This document shows positions 45,401-56,873 of a DNA stretch of 64,000 nucleotides, piece by piece (position 1 is the first letter of the stretch; every line of letters begins with the position of its first letter). Position numbers and translations under genes: made by a program. The notes under the pieces are model-generated. The model searched no databases. It was not told where the DNA came from and saw nothing but the letters and a program-made list of their open reading frames with translations. The DNA is from Thalassia testudinum (Eukaryota > Streptophyta > Magnoliopsida > Alismatales > Hydrocharitaceae): positions 7,006,001-7,070,000 of the forward strand of contig JAZHRO010000022.1 in assembly GCA_037157565.1 (NCBI GenBank). Reading direction: 5' to 3'.

Positions 45401-45565
45401 TTTCTCGTGAAGGTCATGTGCCCTCTTTAGTATAGATGTGATGTGTACAGTACGAGGGGCTGATGCCAGTCAGGTCATCAAGAGTCCATCCAATGGCTCT
45501 TCAATGCTACTGGAGAACGGAAATCAGACGAGATTCCTAATTAGGTGTGAGTTTGGAGTTGATAA

Positions 45566-46405
45566 TCATAGGAAACGTCTGATTGGCACCCAAAAGACAT
45601 ACTTTAGATGATTGGGAAGAGGCTTTAGTTCCATAACAGGGTTGTCTGCAGCAGCTGGTGGTTTAGGGTTGGTGTCAGGAGCAAAGGATGGAGCTATAGG
45701 TCTATCTAGGTTAGGTTCAGACTCCTCTAATTGCGGGTTTTGATCTGGTTGTGGTTGATTAGAATTAATTGGGTGTTCCTCAATACATAGGTCATCAACC
45801 ACAGACTCGATATTGCATATTTGCTCTATAACTCCGCAATTAATTCCTTACTGGACCTTGAAGATATCGATTTTCAGTGTTCTGTTCCCAAACTTTAGTT
45901 CAATTTGGCCTTCTTCACAATTTATATTGGCCCTAGCAGTGGCCAGAAAAGGTCTCCCTAATATAATTGGTGTATTCTTCAGATTCTCAAGAGCATCCAT
46001 GTCCAAAATAATAAAATCTATGGGGAAATAGAAATCCTAAACCCTGACAATGACATCCTCAAGAATTCCTTTAGGTGACTTGATAGATCGATCTGCTAAT
46101 TACAATGTCACCTTGGTCGGTTTAAGCTCAGATTCTTCAAGGTGGTTTAGTAGGGATGTAGGTATAAGGTTTATGGAGGCTTCTAGATCCATCAGTGCTC
46201 TATCGAATTGGATATCATCGATGGTACAGGAAATCAGGGGAGTACCTGGGTCTCTTGCCTTAGGTGGAAGCTTACTCAGAAGTATAGAGCTGGCTTGCTT
46301 TGACAATATTATCGGGCTTCCATCTTTGGTTCGCGACTTACGCTTAGGTGTACATACGCTTTTCAGAAATTGCGCATAAGTCGGTATGTGGTGGATTGCA
46401 TCCAT
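45566..46405 (-). pseudogene. Aspartic protease region of Athila-like element, broken
   Basis: It starts with DAIHHIPTYAQFLKSVCTPK and reads into ALMDLEASINLIP (near 46205), the active-site region, where the Gly after Asp-Leu is Glu. It continues to ELKPTKVTL (46105), then in a broken frame through a LADRSIK-like segment and a GRPFL-like segment near 45955. A proline-rich linker (45802-45566) leads to RT. With the active-site Gly lost this copy would not be expected to cleave. Confidence 0.7.
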
Positions 46406-46575
46406 TAAGGGGATGTTTATTTGGACCTACTCAAAGAGCTTGACTAGGTCCTCCTCAGGAGCCACGGGTTTGGTTTTCTTCTTTCCCTTGGTCAAGGCCT
46501 CGGGAAATGGAACCTTAGGCGATTCCTCTATAATAGATCCAAGCTCTTGATCTGGGGTCGGGGTATCCTGGATGA

Positions 46576-48491
46576 CTATCCTAAGGTTTGGGTTTGTGCT
46601 ACCAGGCTGATAGTGGCTTGGATAGGGTGGTTCCTATGTTGTTTGCCACTACAGGTAGTAACAGAGTTTAATCCTTCCTGGTTCTGGTTTGGTGTACGCA
46701 AAAGAGGTGCTTGTTGCTGGTAACCCATGTATGATGTCGAAGCTTCCATCCCATTGGGTGATGGAGCAGAAGGGCCCTGATAAACATAGTGTGCTTGGCC
46801 CTGAGTCAGGTTCATAACGCGCCTCTGGTTCGGCACGTTATTGGGATTGGGTAGAGGTTGCGAAGGGAGTGCACCAGGTTGGCGGGGATTTGCCATCTGG
46901 GCTAGTTGATTGCGAACCTCTGTGATCTCGTCTTTATGCTATTTTTGCATTGCCGCATTCGTCTTTTGAATGCCATCCAGTGTCTAAAGGATAAAAATCA
47001 TTTGATCTCCGTATGTTGGCCCAGATTGGTAGGTAGGGTTGGGCCAAGGCTAAGGTAGTTGATATGGATGAGGAGCTTGTGGACGGGGTTGATATGGTGG
47101 TCTTTGATTCTGATTATTTCCCGTCCATGTGAAATTGGGATGATTTCGTCATCCAGGGTTATAGGTATTAGAGAAAGGGTCGTTCTGGATGATGTTGAGG
47201 ACCTCGTAGGTCTGAGGAACCTCAGAAAAATCAGAATACGAGGGTTCAGAGTTCCCCCAACTAGAGTAGGTGGATCCAGAGTTTCCTCCAAATCCAAAAT
47301 CAAACCGGGGTGGATACGATTCCATTCCCTTAGAAGATCTATGATAGATGTTGTGCACAGCCTCCCTGCAGAGGGTGGTTGTGCAAACGGGTTTTGCATA
47401 AAGGTGGCTCGCTGCAAATGTCGAGTTAGCTCATCCACCTTCTTCTCGATGATAGAGGCCTTGTCTAATCTTTTGGCCATCAATTCCAGGTCGACTGAAG
47501 AGGACAGGCCCTGCGCCTCATGTGCTCCCCTAGCATTTATCAATGCGCAAGCATTCATCCGGTCGAACATGCCCATGGATTCATTGTTGATGGAGTTCTC
47601 GCACATATTCTCGAGAATCTCCCACACGGTGTCTTCGTGTTGACCCATGATATTCCCTCCACAGGTTGCATTGAAGAAGAGTCAGATATCTTGACAGAGT
47701 CCCTAGTAAAAAGATTGGACTTGTTCCTATTTAGGAACTCCGTGATGGGGGCACTTTCGCATGAGATCCAGAAAGTGATCCCATGCCTCATGAAGTGGTT
47801 CTCCTGCTTGTTGCGTGAAGTGCGTGATCTAATGTCGTAAAGCATTTGTTAGACCAACTGGGAAGAAATTTTTCAGAAACTCGGATTGTAGTTCAACCCA
47901 TGTGTTGATTGGATGCATTTGAGTCTGATACCAATGAGTTGCTTTGTCCATGAGAGAGAAGGAGAACATCTTCATGAGAAGAATATCTCGATTCTGCACA
48001 TTTGACCTGAAGGTCTGTGCCAGATATTTGAATTGTTTGATGTACTAGAAAGGGTCATCGGAATTGAGCCCATGCAATTTTGGAATAGCACGAATCATGT
48101 TGCACTTGAGTTCAGTATCAGGACCTCCAGCTGGGATTTGGACTCGAGGTTCAATCACCACCGCAGCGGGATTGTAATGATCTCGCATCATGGGATGCTG
48201 CGGTGGATTCGTATAGGCTTGAAATAGGTCATTGAGGCACTGAAGCTGATTTTCAAGGTTGTTATCTCCTGTTGGTTATTCCATAATGGTGGAAGGAGAG
48301 TTAGGTTCAGATGAATCAGAGGAGATGTCTATGTGATGGGTTTGTTGCACAAACACGGAAGTCGAGGCCTGGCCTTGACGGGAATGAATAACTAATGGAG
48401 GCCTCAAGGGTGGTCTTAAGGACCTCCTCCTAAACATGCATCGATGGAATGGATGAGAATAGCAGGTGCTGGACCCAATCAAGACATCCAA
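46576..48491 (-). pseudogene. Gag of Athila-like element, broken
   Basis: The N-terminal 71 codons start at 48491 and end at a stop at 48276. A further frame to about 47850 shows HYNPAAVVIEPRVQIPAGG, LKCNMIRAIPKLHGLNSDDP, the expected pre-gag and gag-domain signature of the clade. Pieces at 47845-47555 and 47648-46998 give VDLELMAKRLDKASIIEKKV (a coiled-coil-like segment) and the spacer. The NTYNPG signature of this clade is near 47150, and the proline/glutamine-rich tail is at 46896-46576. Several stops and frameshifts interrupt it. Confidence 0.75.
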
Positions 48492-48797
48492 AAATTTTGG
48501 ATGACTATAGAGCTTTGGGGCGAATGATACCCCTTAATCAGAAAGTCGTCCACCTGTGAATTACCTAGGCAGCCAGAGAGGGAGAGTCCCGTGAAGACCC
48601 CTACACGGTAGAGCGTCCCCACCAGTTACAGGATTTCCCCCACCTGACCTCTCTTGTCACTGATGATCTAGGTAGACTAGAATGGGGACTTGACTTCTTA
48701 AGTCTACCAATTTTAATTAAGAGCACGGGTGCTTATGATTTTACTTGAACTTTATGATGTGTTGAGTGCAAAAGTGACCTAATTTGAGATTGGTTGA

Positions 48798-48802
48798 CCC
48801 AA
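48798..48802. repeat. Target-site duplication CCCAA (left) of solo LTR
   Basis: CCCAA before TGATAAGTCC. It matches 50615-50619. Confidence 0.75.
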
Positions 48803-50614
48803 TGATAAGTCCATTTTAGGGGACTAATTTAGTGCCTAAGTATATTATTATTGAAATGAAAATGTAATATGAATCATGCATTGCATAGATTAAATTAAAA
48901 AACTATCATTCAATGTATTTTTACATCTTAATCAAATAAATTTGAGTCACTATGAAAGGAGAAATATGAAAGAAATCATTGAGTGCATCTTTAGATATTT
49001 AATTTATCATATGAGAGAAAAGGAAAGAAAGGAAAACAAGTAAATAAATAAAAACTTCCTTCTCTCTCTCTCCCTCACGTATCTCTCTTCCTCAAATCTC
49101 TCATGTCTTTAACGATCCTTCTCTCTTTGATTTTTTTCCCTTCTCCGTTCTCCTTCTTATTAGTATCCTCTTCTATATATGTGCAGGAGAGAAGACAGAT
49201 CCCATCTCCCCTCCACGGGAAGAAGCCCTCCTTCTCCACCTCTCCAGCCTGCAGGCTCTCTCTACCCTTCACCGTGCACCATCTGCCACTGTGTGCCTCC
49301 ACGACCCCGCCAACAGAACCGCTCCACCTCCCCTTGTCTTCTTCCTCCCGCTGGGAGAACCATGGACCCGATCATCTTCATCTCCTCCCCTCTGAGCGCT
49401 CCTCGTCCTCTCCGCTTCACCATGACTTAGCCTCGACTTCTACTGTACTCCGCCCTCTCCAGCGATCGCGACCACCGTTCCTCCCCCCAACCGCGAGCAT
49501 CCCCAACCACTGCCGCGAACGCCTGCCCTCGACCGCAACCCCACCTCTATCCACAGCAGGACCCTCCTCACTGGCCGTGTGCTCCTCCTCGACAGCAGCA
49601 GCTTTGACCGCGTTCCTCCTTGCCACCGCGCGGCCACCCCCGCGCGCAGTTCCTCCCTCGTTCGCAGCAGCAGCACCATGCGAAGAGAATGGCCACACGA
49701 CCTCCCTGCGGCCTTCCTCCGTCTCCAGCAAGCAGCCGGTCGCACCCTCTCCTCTCCTTCTTCGTCTTCAAGCCTCACAAACAGAGAAGAACCCATTGCC
49801 CACCGCAACCACCTCCACGCAGCCGTCACCACAGCCATCCGTTCGACGCGCCGTTGACTCCACCGCACTCGCCTCGACTCCCCGAGCACAACCACTCTTC
49901 CGGCCGCACCAATTGACCACCCGACGGTGGGCCGGAGAGCCTCACTGCTGGTGACCTCTTCCACTCCGACCGGCGACCACCGACCACTGTTCACCATGCC
50001 ACTACCGCCATCGGAACGCCCTCGTCACAGACATCCTCCTCCAAGCTTCCCGCAGCCGCCATCGCCTCCTCTTTGCGCGAGCGCAAGGCGAGTAATCCCC
50101 TGTTTTGGGTTCAATTATAATTTACCAAATTTGCCATCGTGAATGCTATTCAATTATTGTGTTGGATAATTATATTAAGGTTAATTCGCAAGTGTGCACT
50201 TACATTTTGTTAAATTAGCTTAGCTTATGTTATGTGCATCATTTCGCATTTAAATTGGATCCAGAGTTGCATGCAATTACGAATTACATACTTTGTCACT
50301 ACATATGCATCATCTACATAATTTTGGAAGCTTGATTTTTGATGTAAAATTTACATAAATAACCCTGAACTTCTCATGAACTTCAAAGTGACATTCAGAG
50401 CAGCAAATTCCTTAAATTGACTTCGCGAATGTTTCTGCAAATATGACGGCTCTCTACTCATGAATTTATTAATCTGTTCTTCCTTGTGGATACGACCTAA
50501 TCCACCGTAGTTAGTTTTATTGATAATTAGTTTTGTTCGGGATTTTTCCACCACGTGATTCACTGCGACAACATATTTTTATGGTACATTCTGCAAGAGA
50601 AAAACTCCCGACCA
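48803..50614 (+). repeat. Solo LTR of the GC-rich (54.7/56.9 kb) family
   Basis: It begins TGATAAGTCCATTTTAGG, matching the element-strand start of the LTRs ending at 56656 and 58505 (TGATGARTCCATTTTAATGG), and its right part has CTTGTGGATACGAC and TTTTTCCACCAC as in those LTRs. It ends CGACCA and is flanked by CCCAA. A C-rich block (49180-50090) gives a 283-codon Pro/Ser-rich open frame (49103-49954) in the sense direction. That frame is probably a result of base composition, but see the findings. No interior is attached, so it arose by LTR-LTR recombination. Confidence 0.8.
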
Positions 50615-50619
50615 CCCAA
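50615..50619. repeat. Target-site duplication CCCAA (right) of solo LTR
   Basis: Matches 48798-48802. Confidence 0.75.
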
Positions 50620-51202
50620 CAAGGTGGGTCAACTTCACCTGTTTTGTCCCTTTAAGAAATTTAGGTCTCTCTTTTAGTGTTCAAATGAATTTAAGAGCAT
50701 GATTTTGAGGGTTTTACTTGAATAGATCAGTTCAATCAAGGCTTAGGCACACATTGTTTGAAAAGATCAATTCTTGATTAAGCAAAAGTATCTCTGAAAC
50801 CCTAAATTGGAATCCTTAATTGGCTCTGATTTGGTCCAATTTAATTTGTCAAAATGTGGTATCTAAGGCTCAAACAAGAATGTGATAGCCGTGGATACCT
50901 TATGCTTCAAGTGGGTGCACAGATTAGGGTTTAGATGGTGTTGAAATATCAAATTAGGCAACTTGATGATTTGGCTAAGAATAGAATGCAAGTAGCCCTA
51001 ATTGATTTTTTTTCCTTTTTTTAGCTTTTCAGAATCAGGGGTTTAGGAAGAAGGTAGGGTTTTTACCCGCCCCTGGCATGGTTGATGTGTAGTTGTTCCT
51101 CCTTTTATGAATTCTCCCTGAAACAGATCACAACCAAAAGAAATGTAGCAAGTTAGAATTCAATCTGATTATTGCAATCAAGAGATCTGAATTGCACGTT
51201 GC

Positions 51203-51220
51203 TTCCCAGCAATGGCGCCA
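51203..51220 (-). promoter_or_regulatory. Primer binding site of Athila-like element
   Basis: The minus strand reads TGGCGCCATTGCTGGGAA, the Asp-tRNA-like site with two or three changes, three bases from the LTR edge. Confidence 0.85.
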
Positions 51221-51223
51221 AAA

Positions 51224-53295
51224 TGTTTAACACAGGCGAGATTGGGTTTTAAATGTCTCGTTGTAGTACAGGTCAAAATTGCTTCAAAAATAAATAAAAT
51301 TTATAACTCGAAAAAGTCCGAGGTCGTTCGCTGGGAGCAATATAAGAATTCAGTTCTCAAAATTGCAATTTAAGACAAGATAGCTATGGAATTGTGATCA
51401 GAAATTATTTTAGAATAAGGTAGCAATAGAATCAAATACCAGACTGCAAAAATATTTGAGTAAAATGATGTTTTAGATCACCAAGTACTCCTTACAATGA
51501 TAGCTAATGAAACTCAATGTATATATGTATGAAATGCAGTCAAACCAATTGTCTGATTGAATAATCAGACAACTTAAACTGCTCAGATCTCTTGGTTCTT
51601 CTTTCTTTCTATTTCTCTTCCTTTCTTTTGCTTCTCTGCTTTCCTTCTCCTTCTTCTTCTCTTCAATTGTGGCCTTTCTTCTCTTCTTCAAGCCTTCTTC
51701 CTGTTCTTCTCTTTACTTTCCTTCTCTGTCTCTGCTTAGCCCTTCTTCTTTCTCTAGCTCTTTTCACATAGCTGGGTAAGGACTTCTAAATTTGGCTAAG
51801 TGTTAGCCGGTTCTCACCAAGAGCAAAACCCTCCCCTTACCCGCGTAGGCTCTCCTTTCTCTCTTTCACTCTTTGGGATCCGCTCACCCAGAGCCTTCCA
51901 CAGGGACAATCAGGTAAACGACCTAGTGTACTCGGGACCAAGGCTGTTGGCATGTGGTAGCAGCCGAGGTGTGCGCAGGTTAGGCGGGTTAATGGGTCAG
52001 GCCAGGTCCGCGAAGTCAGGTCACGGACGAAGCACAGGTGAGCGGGTGAGAAGGACCTCAGGACGGCAACACCACAATCGGCAAGGACGAAGCTGGAGAA
52101 GAGAAGTGCTTCGGTGGGGGTTGGACGGCGAGGAAGAAGGGAATCAGAGCACCGGCTGGTACGGCTCGATGCGGAAAGAAGTGGGGGAGGTAGCTCCGCT
52201 GCTGGTATTGCGAATGGAGGATGAAGAAATACGGAGGAGCTCACTGGACGTCGAGGAGCCTTCGACCGAGAGAGAGAGAGAAGAATTGAGGGGAGATCTT
52301 GGCCGAATTCGAGCGTGGGAAACACAGTGAGGTTTGGCAATCCTTTTATAGGGATCCAGAGGTCAAAAGAGCATGAGAGTCAAGCTCTCAAGCTTGGAAA
52401 GTTTTGCCAGTGTGAGAAACCCAATCTTTGATTAGTTCGCACAGCGATTTGGGCAAGTCTTGGAGCCCAAGGTTTGGCTCAGGTGGAAGGAAATTCCTTG
52501 ATGAATTCCCCTTTCAAATTTGAAAGGGATTCGTTAAGGAATCAAGGAGTTCTTGCCATTTTTAGGTCGTCGGTTCAAGTAGGAATAGGATTAATGGCAG
52601 CAAGGACCTATATGCAAAAACAATGACAAAGTTAGGGTCCTTTTTATAAAGATTTTTGAAAGTTAAGGATCTGATTGAACTAAGAAGAATCTGACTGAAA
52701 GAAGTTGCAAACTTGGTCAAAATGATCTCAGATTGGGCCCAAATTTTGGTATAAACCTAATTTAGACCCAAGGAATCCAATGGTGAAGTTGGATTTTTGT
52801 TTTTACCAATTTTGACTGGGTAAATTGCGTAGTTGCCCAAATTAGGGCAACTTTCCGTCTGAAACTCTATTTTAGGTCAAAATGGATTCTGATGGTCAAA
52901 TTAAGAATGCTAAACCCTATAGAATAATTTTCTATGAATTTTAGAGGGTTTATGTGAATTTAATCCTGACCAAAATTCCCGTAATTAAGCGGATATGTTT
53001 TTAGGGTTTCAGATGTCCGTTAATTCTCAAAATACGCGAAAACCCTTTTCCATCTATTCTAACCCACTTGTTATATATTTAAGATCATTTAAACCTTAAT
53101 TACCCCCTAGGAAAACCCACAGTTATACTGCATTCAAGATATGCTGGTAAAATTACAGTTTTAACCCTACTTTCTTGTCTTTCTATCAGAATGGTCATGC
53201 CATGGGTTACAGTCCTCTGCTAGTTATGTAGGAGCTTTTAATGACTTAATCAGGTCAAATTGAGCTAGTTATGGCTCATGATAGTGTTCCCATAA
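51224..53295 (-). repeat. 5' LTR of Athila-like element
   Basis: 2072 bp from TGTTTAACACAGG to TTCCCATAA. The outer dinucleotide is mutated from the CA seen in the other LTR. The TATA box is at 52344-52350 on the element strand. A long C/T run lies near 51595-51740. Confidence 0.87.
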
Positions 53296-53300
53296 AAGGT
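53296..53300. repeat. Target-site duplication AAGGT (right)
   Basis: Matches 33400-33404. Confidence 0.8.
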
Positions 53301-54743
53301 GATAGCAGTGGTCACACAGAGGAGAGATGCTCGCCTCTATGGAGGTGATTGGCTATTGGTGAATGCACGTCCCTCGTGCTGTCACTGCGAGGGAAAGGTT
53401 AGCACGGCAATGGTGAGGTGGTGAGGAGTGGCAGAGATATGGCGATGGTCATGTCTGATGGTGGCGATGAGCCAATGGAGATGGTTGTGGTTGTCACATC
53501 ACCCACACGCCCTCGCACTGTCACCGCGAGGGGTTTATTGAGGTGTTGTGCGTGGTCATGAAAGGTGGTGTTGGTGCTAGTTGGCTTGACGCACGAAGGA
53601 GCGGGAGGAGGCTGCTAATATGGGTGGATGATCGAGGCCCTACGTGATAGGGGACCCAAATTAATAAAAATAACAATCAATCACACAAAAGGGTACATAA
53701 GAGATTGGTGACCTAGTTCCACCCAAAGGGGTGTATGTTTTGTAAGTACCTCTCTTTTGATGCACCAAAATTACGTTATTTGTCTAGACTAATTTTTCAA
53801 GACTCTCTCGTTAATTCATGGAATGGAGCAAGAATCTTGTCGTTATCTCTCCTCGAGTCTTTTTATTTTCTTTGAGTCTAGACTATTTTGTAAGGAACCT
53901 CAAATGATTTTTGCGGCAAATGTAAATCTCTAAAAATCAAGCTTTTAGGTTAATTGATTGATCAAATAAATTAATTGATCAACCAAAATGCACTGATCGA
54001 CCAAATAGTTAATTAATCAATCAAAACTGCGTAAATTAGAAGTTGATTAATATACCTTTAATCGACCAATTAGCTTAATTAATTGACCAAAAGGTGATCG
54101 ATCAAATAACTAGTTTGACCGACCAAAAGTCATTTTAATTGACCAAACTACCTTAATTGATCAATCAATTGAATTCTAATTACTTCCTATTTAGGTCGAT
54201 TTTCTAGTGTAAATAAAGGTCCATGGTAGCTCTTTTTCAACACACATTCAAAGAAGAAAATTCTCTAGAAAAAGAGCACTTGTGCTTTCTCTCAAGTGTT
54301 TTTGCACTTGTACTTCTACCTTTCTAAAGCACGCCGATCGAATAGCTCTGTGAAAATTTCGATTTGATTTCTTTTGAGGTTCCATAAGATTCTATTATAT
54401 TTATCTTTATTTACTACTTTGATTTGGGTCCCAAGTTGTTGGGAAGACTCGTTTTTATGCTTCTCTTCAAGTTGATAAGAGAAGGGATTCTTATAAGAGG
54501 TTGTGCCACCCTTGTTCAAGTGGTGCATTAGTGGATTGAATAGCGTTGCCTAGTCGAAAAAATCCTAAACTAGGAGGCTTAGGTAGTGGTTTTTACCTGA
54601 AAGAGTTTCCACTATAAATTCAGGTGTCATCTGTGCATGAATTATTGACTTGAATTTATTTCATACTTATTATTTTTAAAATTATTAAGCGATGCTATTC
54701 AACTCTCCCCTCTAGTATATCACTTAGATCCGCAGGATGCAAA
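53301..54743 (+). repeat. Copia-type LTR remnant and flank
   Basis: The part from about 53690 to 54720 has the plan of a copia LTR: a cluster of TTGATCAA/TTAATTGACC palindromic words (53950-54170), then a leader, a segment CTTAGGTAGTGGTTTTTACC parallel to the Sirevirus LTR (GTTAGGTGGTGGTTTTCACC, near 40030), and an end near CTCCCCTCTAG (54708). No primer site follows, so it is a truncated or solo LTR. The part at 53301-53680 holds a repeated CCCTCG...CGAGGG hairpin (53372-53392 and 53511-53531) and no gene. Confidence 0.45.
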
Positions 54744-56656
54744 TGTTGACGAGTCAACTTTCCGCTATAAGTTGTAGTATTTAAGTGGTGGAAAAATCGA
54801 CCAATCAACAATAAAAAAAATAACCACTCACAGAAGAGCGGGTCGTGTCCACAGGGAGGTAATTATGCAATAAACTCTCGATTATTTCGTATTCTTTCGG
54901 TTAAGTGCGAAAATCCCTAGTCAAATCTGACATAAAATGCGAAGGAAAGAAGATTCACAATAATTTAAAAATATAAGGGTATATGTGCAATTTTCCCTCA
55001 CTCAAATCTTTAATAAATATATGATGATTTTATGTAATTTTTAATTGACATATACTAGAGAAAATTGGTGCACATGTTAATCCCAAAATCAATCTTGAAA
55101 TAGGTGAATAACGATAACGTGCAATTATCAGAAAGTATGAGTGTGCATGTGCAATTTTGCCACAATAAAATAATAATAAATCAAAAATTAATTTCTGGTG
55201 GCAATGGCATTAGATGTAATTTTTAATTGAATGTAAAACAGAGCATTTGCTCTCTCTCCTCCTCGCAAGAGAGAGAGAGAGCACTGGCGGGGCTTTCACA
55301 TGCAAGGGAGGTTGGCGAAGATGAGGCCGATCCGATGGAGGTTGCGGCGTCATCGGAGATGGCCGGAGGTGATCGACCGACGGAGGAGAAGAACGTCGGT
55401 AGGGGCGCTGTGCCTGTGCTGGTGCGTGAGCAGTGCCTGCAGGGGCGGCTGCTGGCGATGGAGAGGGGTGCGCCTGCGTGTGCTGGTGGCAGGAAAAGCA
55501 CCTGCGAAGAGGGGAAGCACTGTGGTGGAGAACTTAGTGCGTTGGAGGAGGGGGGCACGCTGCAGTAGGGCGCGACCTGGCAGGGGCACGCAAGGTGGCA
55601 GCGAGTGCCTGCAGTGCGGCTGGAGGGTGAAGGCGGGCGGTGCAGGAGATGGGTGCTGGCGTGCGGTTGCGAAGGCGGGCACTGGTGTGGTGCCTGTGGG
55701 CTTGAGAGGGGCACACGGAGGTGTGCGCGGCCTGGCAGGGTGAAGGCGGGCGGATGCCTGCAGGGGTGCCGGTGAGGCGAGGCAGTGCCTCAAGGTCGCT
55801 TGGTGAGGGCGCGGGTGAGCGGAGTGGCAATGTAGCGCCTGCGAGTGCGGGCCTGGTAGTGGTGAAGGCACACAGCGCCTTTAGGTGCAGTTGGAGGGAG
55901 CACTGGATGGAGCAGCTGGTGAGGCGAGGTGGGTCTGCAGAGGTGGGGGGCGCACTGCAAGGAGGCGTTGGAGGGTGGATGGGCGCTTGCGCGGCTGAAG
56001 TGTAGGATGGGGTGATGGCGCTGGAAGGGACGATGCGCCTGCGGGCACGGCCTGGCAGGGGCAGACGTAGCGCCTGCGGGTGCAGGCACTTGGTGTTGCG
56101 CCTGAATAGGCCTGCAGGTGATTGGAGGGTGCGGTGGGCGGTGTGCGCACTGTCACTGCACACACCGCGGCAGGGGAAAGACGACGGTGAAGCTCGCTCA
56201 AGCCATGGTGCACGCTGGATCCACAGTGTAGGTAGAGATCATGGTGGAGAGGAGCAAGGAGATCCTTACAGGGGGGAAGATGCCGAGATCCTCTCCTTTC
56301 TCCGCCTCCTCTTTTAACTCCTCTCTCCCCGCGTGTGTGAGTTAAGGGATTTTTCAAATCCCTTTGCTATTTTTGGCCGGCGGGCGTTGAGGGGAGAGTT
56401 ACGACTGGCCGGAGGAAAGGGAAAAGATGTCGCCGGTTGTTTTTTGGTGAAATTTACTCCCCAAATCTTGTTCTTTCTAAATATCATTCTTGCACATAAA
56501 AATAACAAAATCATTACATATTAAGTTATAGAATGTTATAAACTTAAATCATAATGCATACAAATATTCTACAACTTAATATAGTTATTAACACACCTAA
56601 AAGGTAAGATTAAAGTTACTTAGGCGTAATACAAATCCATTAAAATGGATTCATCA
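54744..56656 (-). repeat. LTR A of the GC-rich family
   Basis: It runs from TGTTGACGAG to GGATTCATCA on plus and aligns with LTR B (about 56874-58505) over its whole length. The inner end carries TCCACAGGGAGG. A G-rich block (55260-56300 on plus; C-rich on the element strand) gives long Ala/Pro-rich open frames. No primer site or polypurine tract is attached on either side and I find no matching duplication, so it may be a solo LTR with an altered flank. Confidence 0.7.
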
Positions 56657-56873
56657 GACGTCTAGGGGGAGGGCGATGCTCCAAAAGTTCCACTATTGTT
56701 GTATGGGACACAATTTTTCTTATTCTCTCTCTTTGAGGTTGCGTGAAGAGACCCCTTGAGGGCCTTTCTTCTTTATTTATAGTACAAGAAATATCTAACA
56801 ACATTTAATCCCTATAACGGACTTCGTGGATTCCTTGACATGTTCATTACTTGGTTATAAATAGCGTTTGTAA
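56657..56873. other. Spacer between LTR A and LTR B
   Basis: 217 bases with no recognisable feature and no polypurine tract or primer site, so LTR A and B are not the two ends of one short element. Confidence 0.5.

Larger units (their letters stand above)
48492..51202 (-). other. 5' leader of Athila-like element (split by a solo LTR)
   Basis: Non-coding on the element strand. The leader proper is 48492-48802 plus 50620-51202. The remainder is the solo LTR inserted at 48803-50614. Confidence 0.7.
33405..53295 (-). mobile_element. Full-length Athila-like Ty3/gypsy element with two nested insertions
   Basis: The 5' LTR is 51224-53295 and the 3' LTR is 33405-41162, the latter split by a copia element. 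The interior (41163-51223) carries primer site, leader, gag, protease, RT, RNase H and integrase in that order on the minus strand. No second RNase H lies between RNase H and integrase, which favours Athila over the Tat/Ogre clade. There is no env-like frame between integrase and the polypurine tract. Without the copia element and solo LTR the element is about 13.1 kb. AAGGT duplications flank it. All coding domains are broken. Confidence 0.9.

Noticed and set aside
49103..49954. 283-codon open frame as a host gene
   Set aside because: It lies inside a solo LTR with its own target duplications, is Pro/Ser-rich with C-rich composition, and overlaps long open frames on both strands, so composition explains it better.
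55223..56357. Several long Ala/Pro-rich frames as a host gene
   Set aside because: They lie in the GC-rich block of LTR A. Open frames occur in almost every frame on both strands, which is expected of stop-poor GC-rich DNA.
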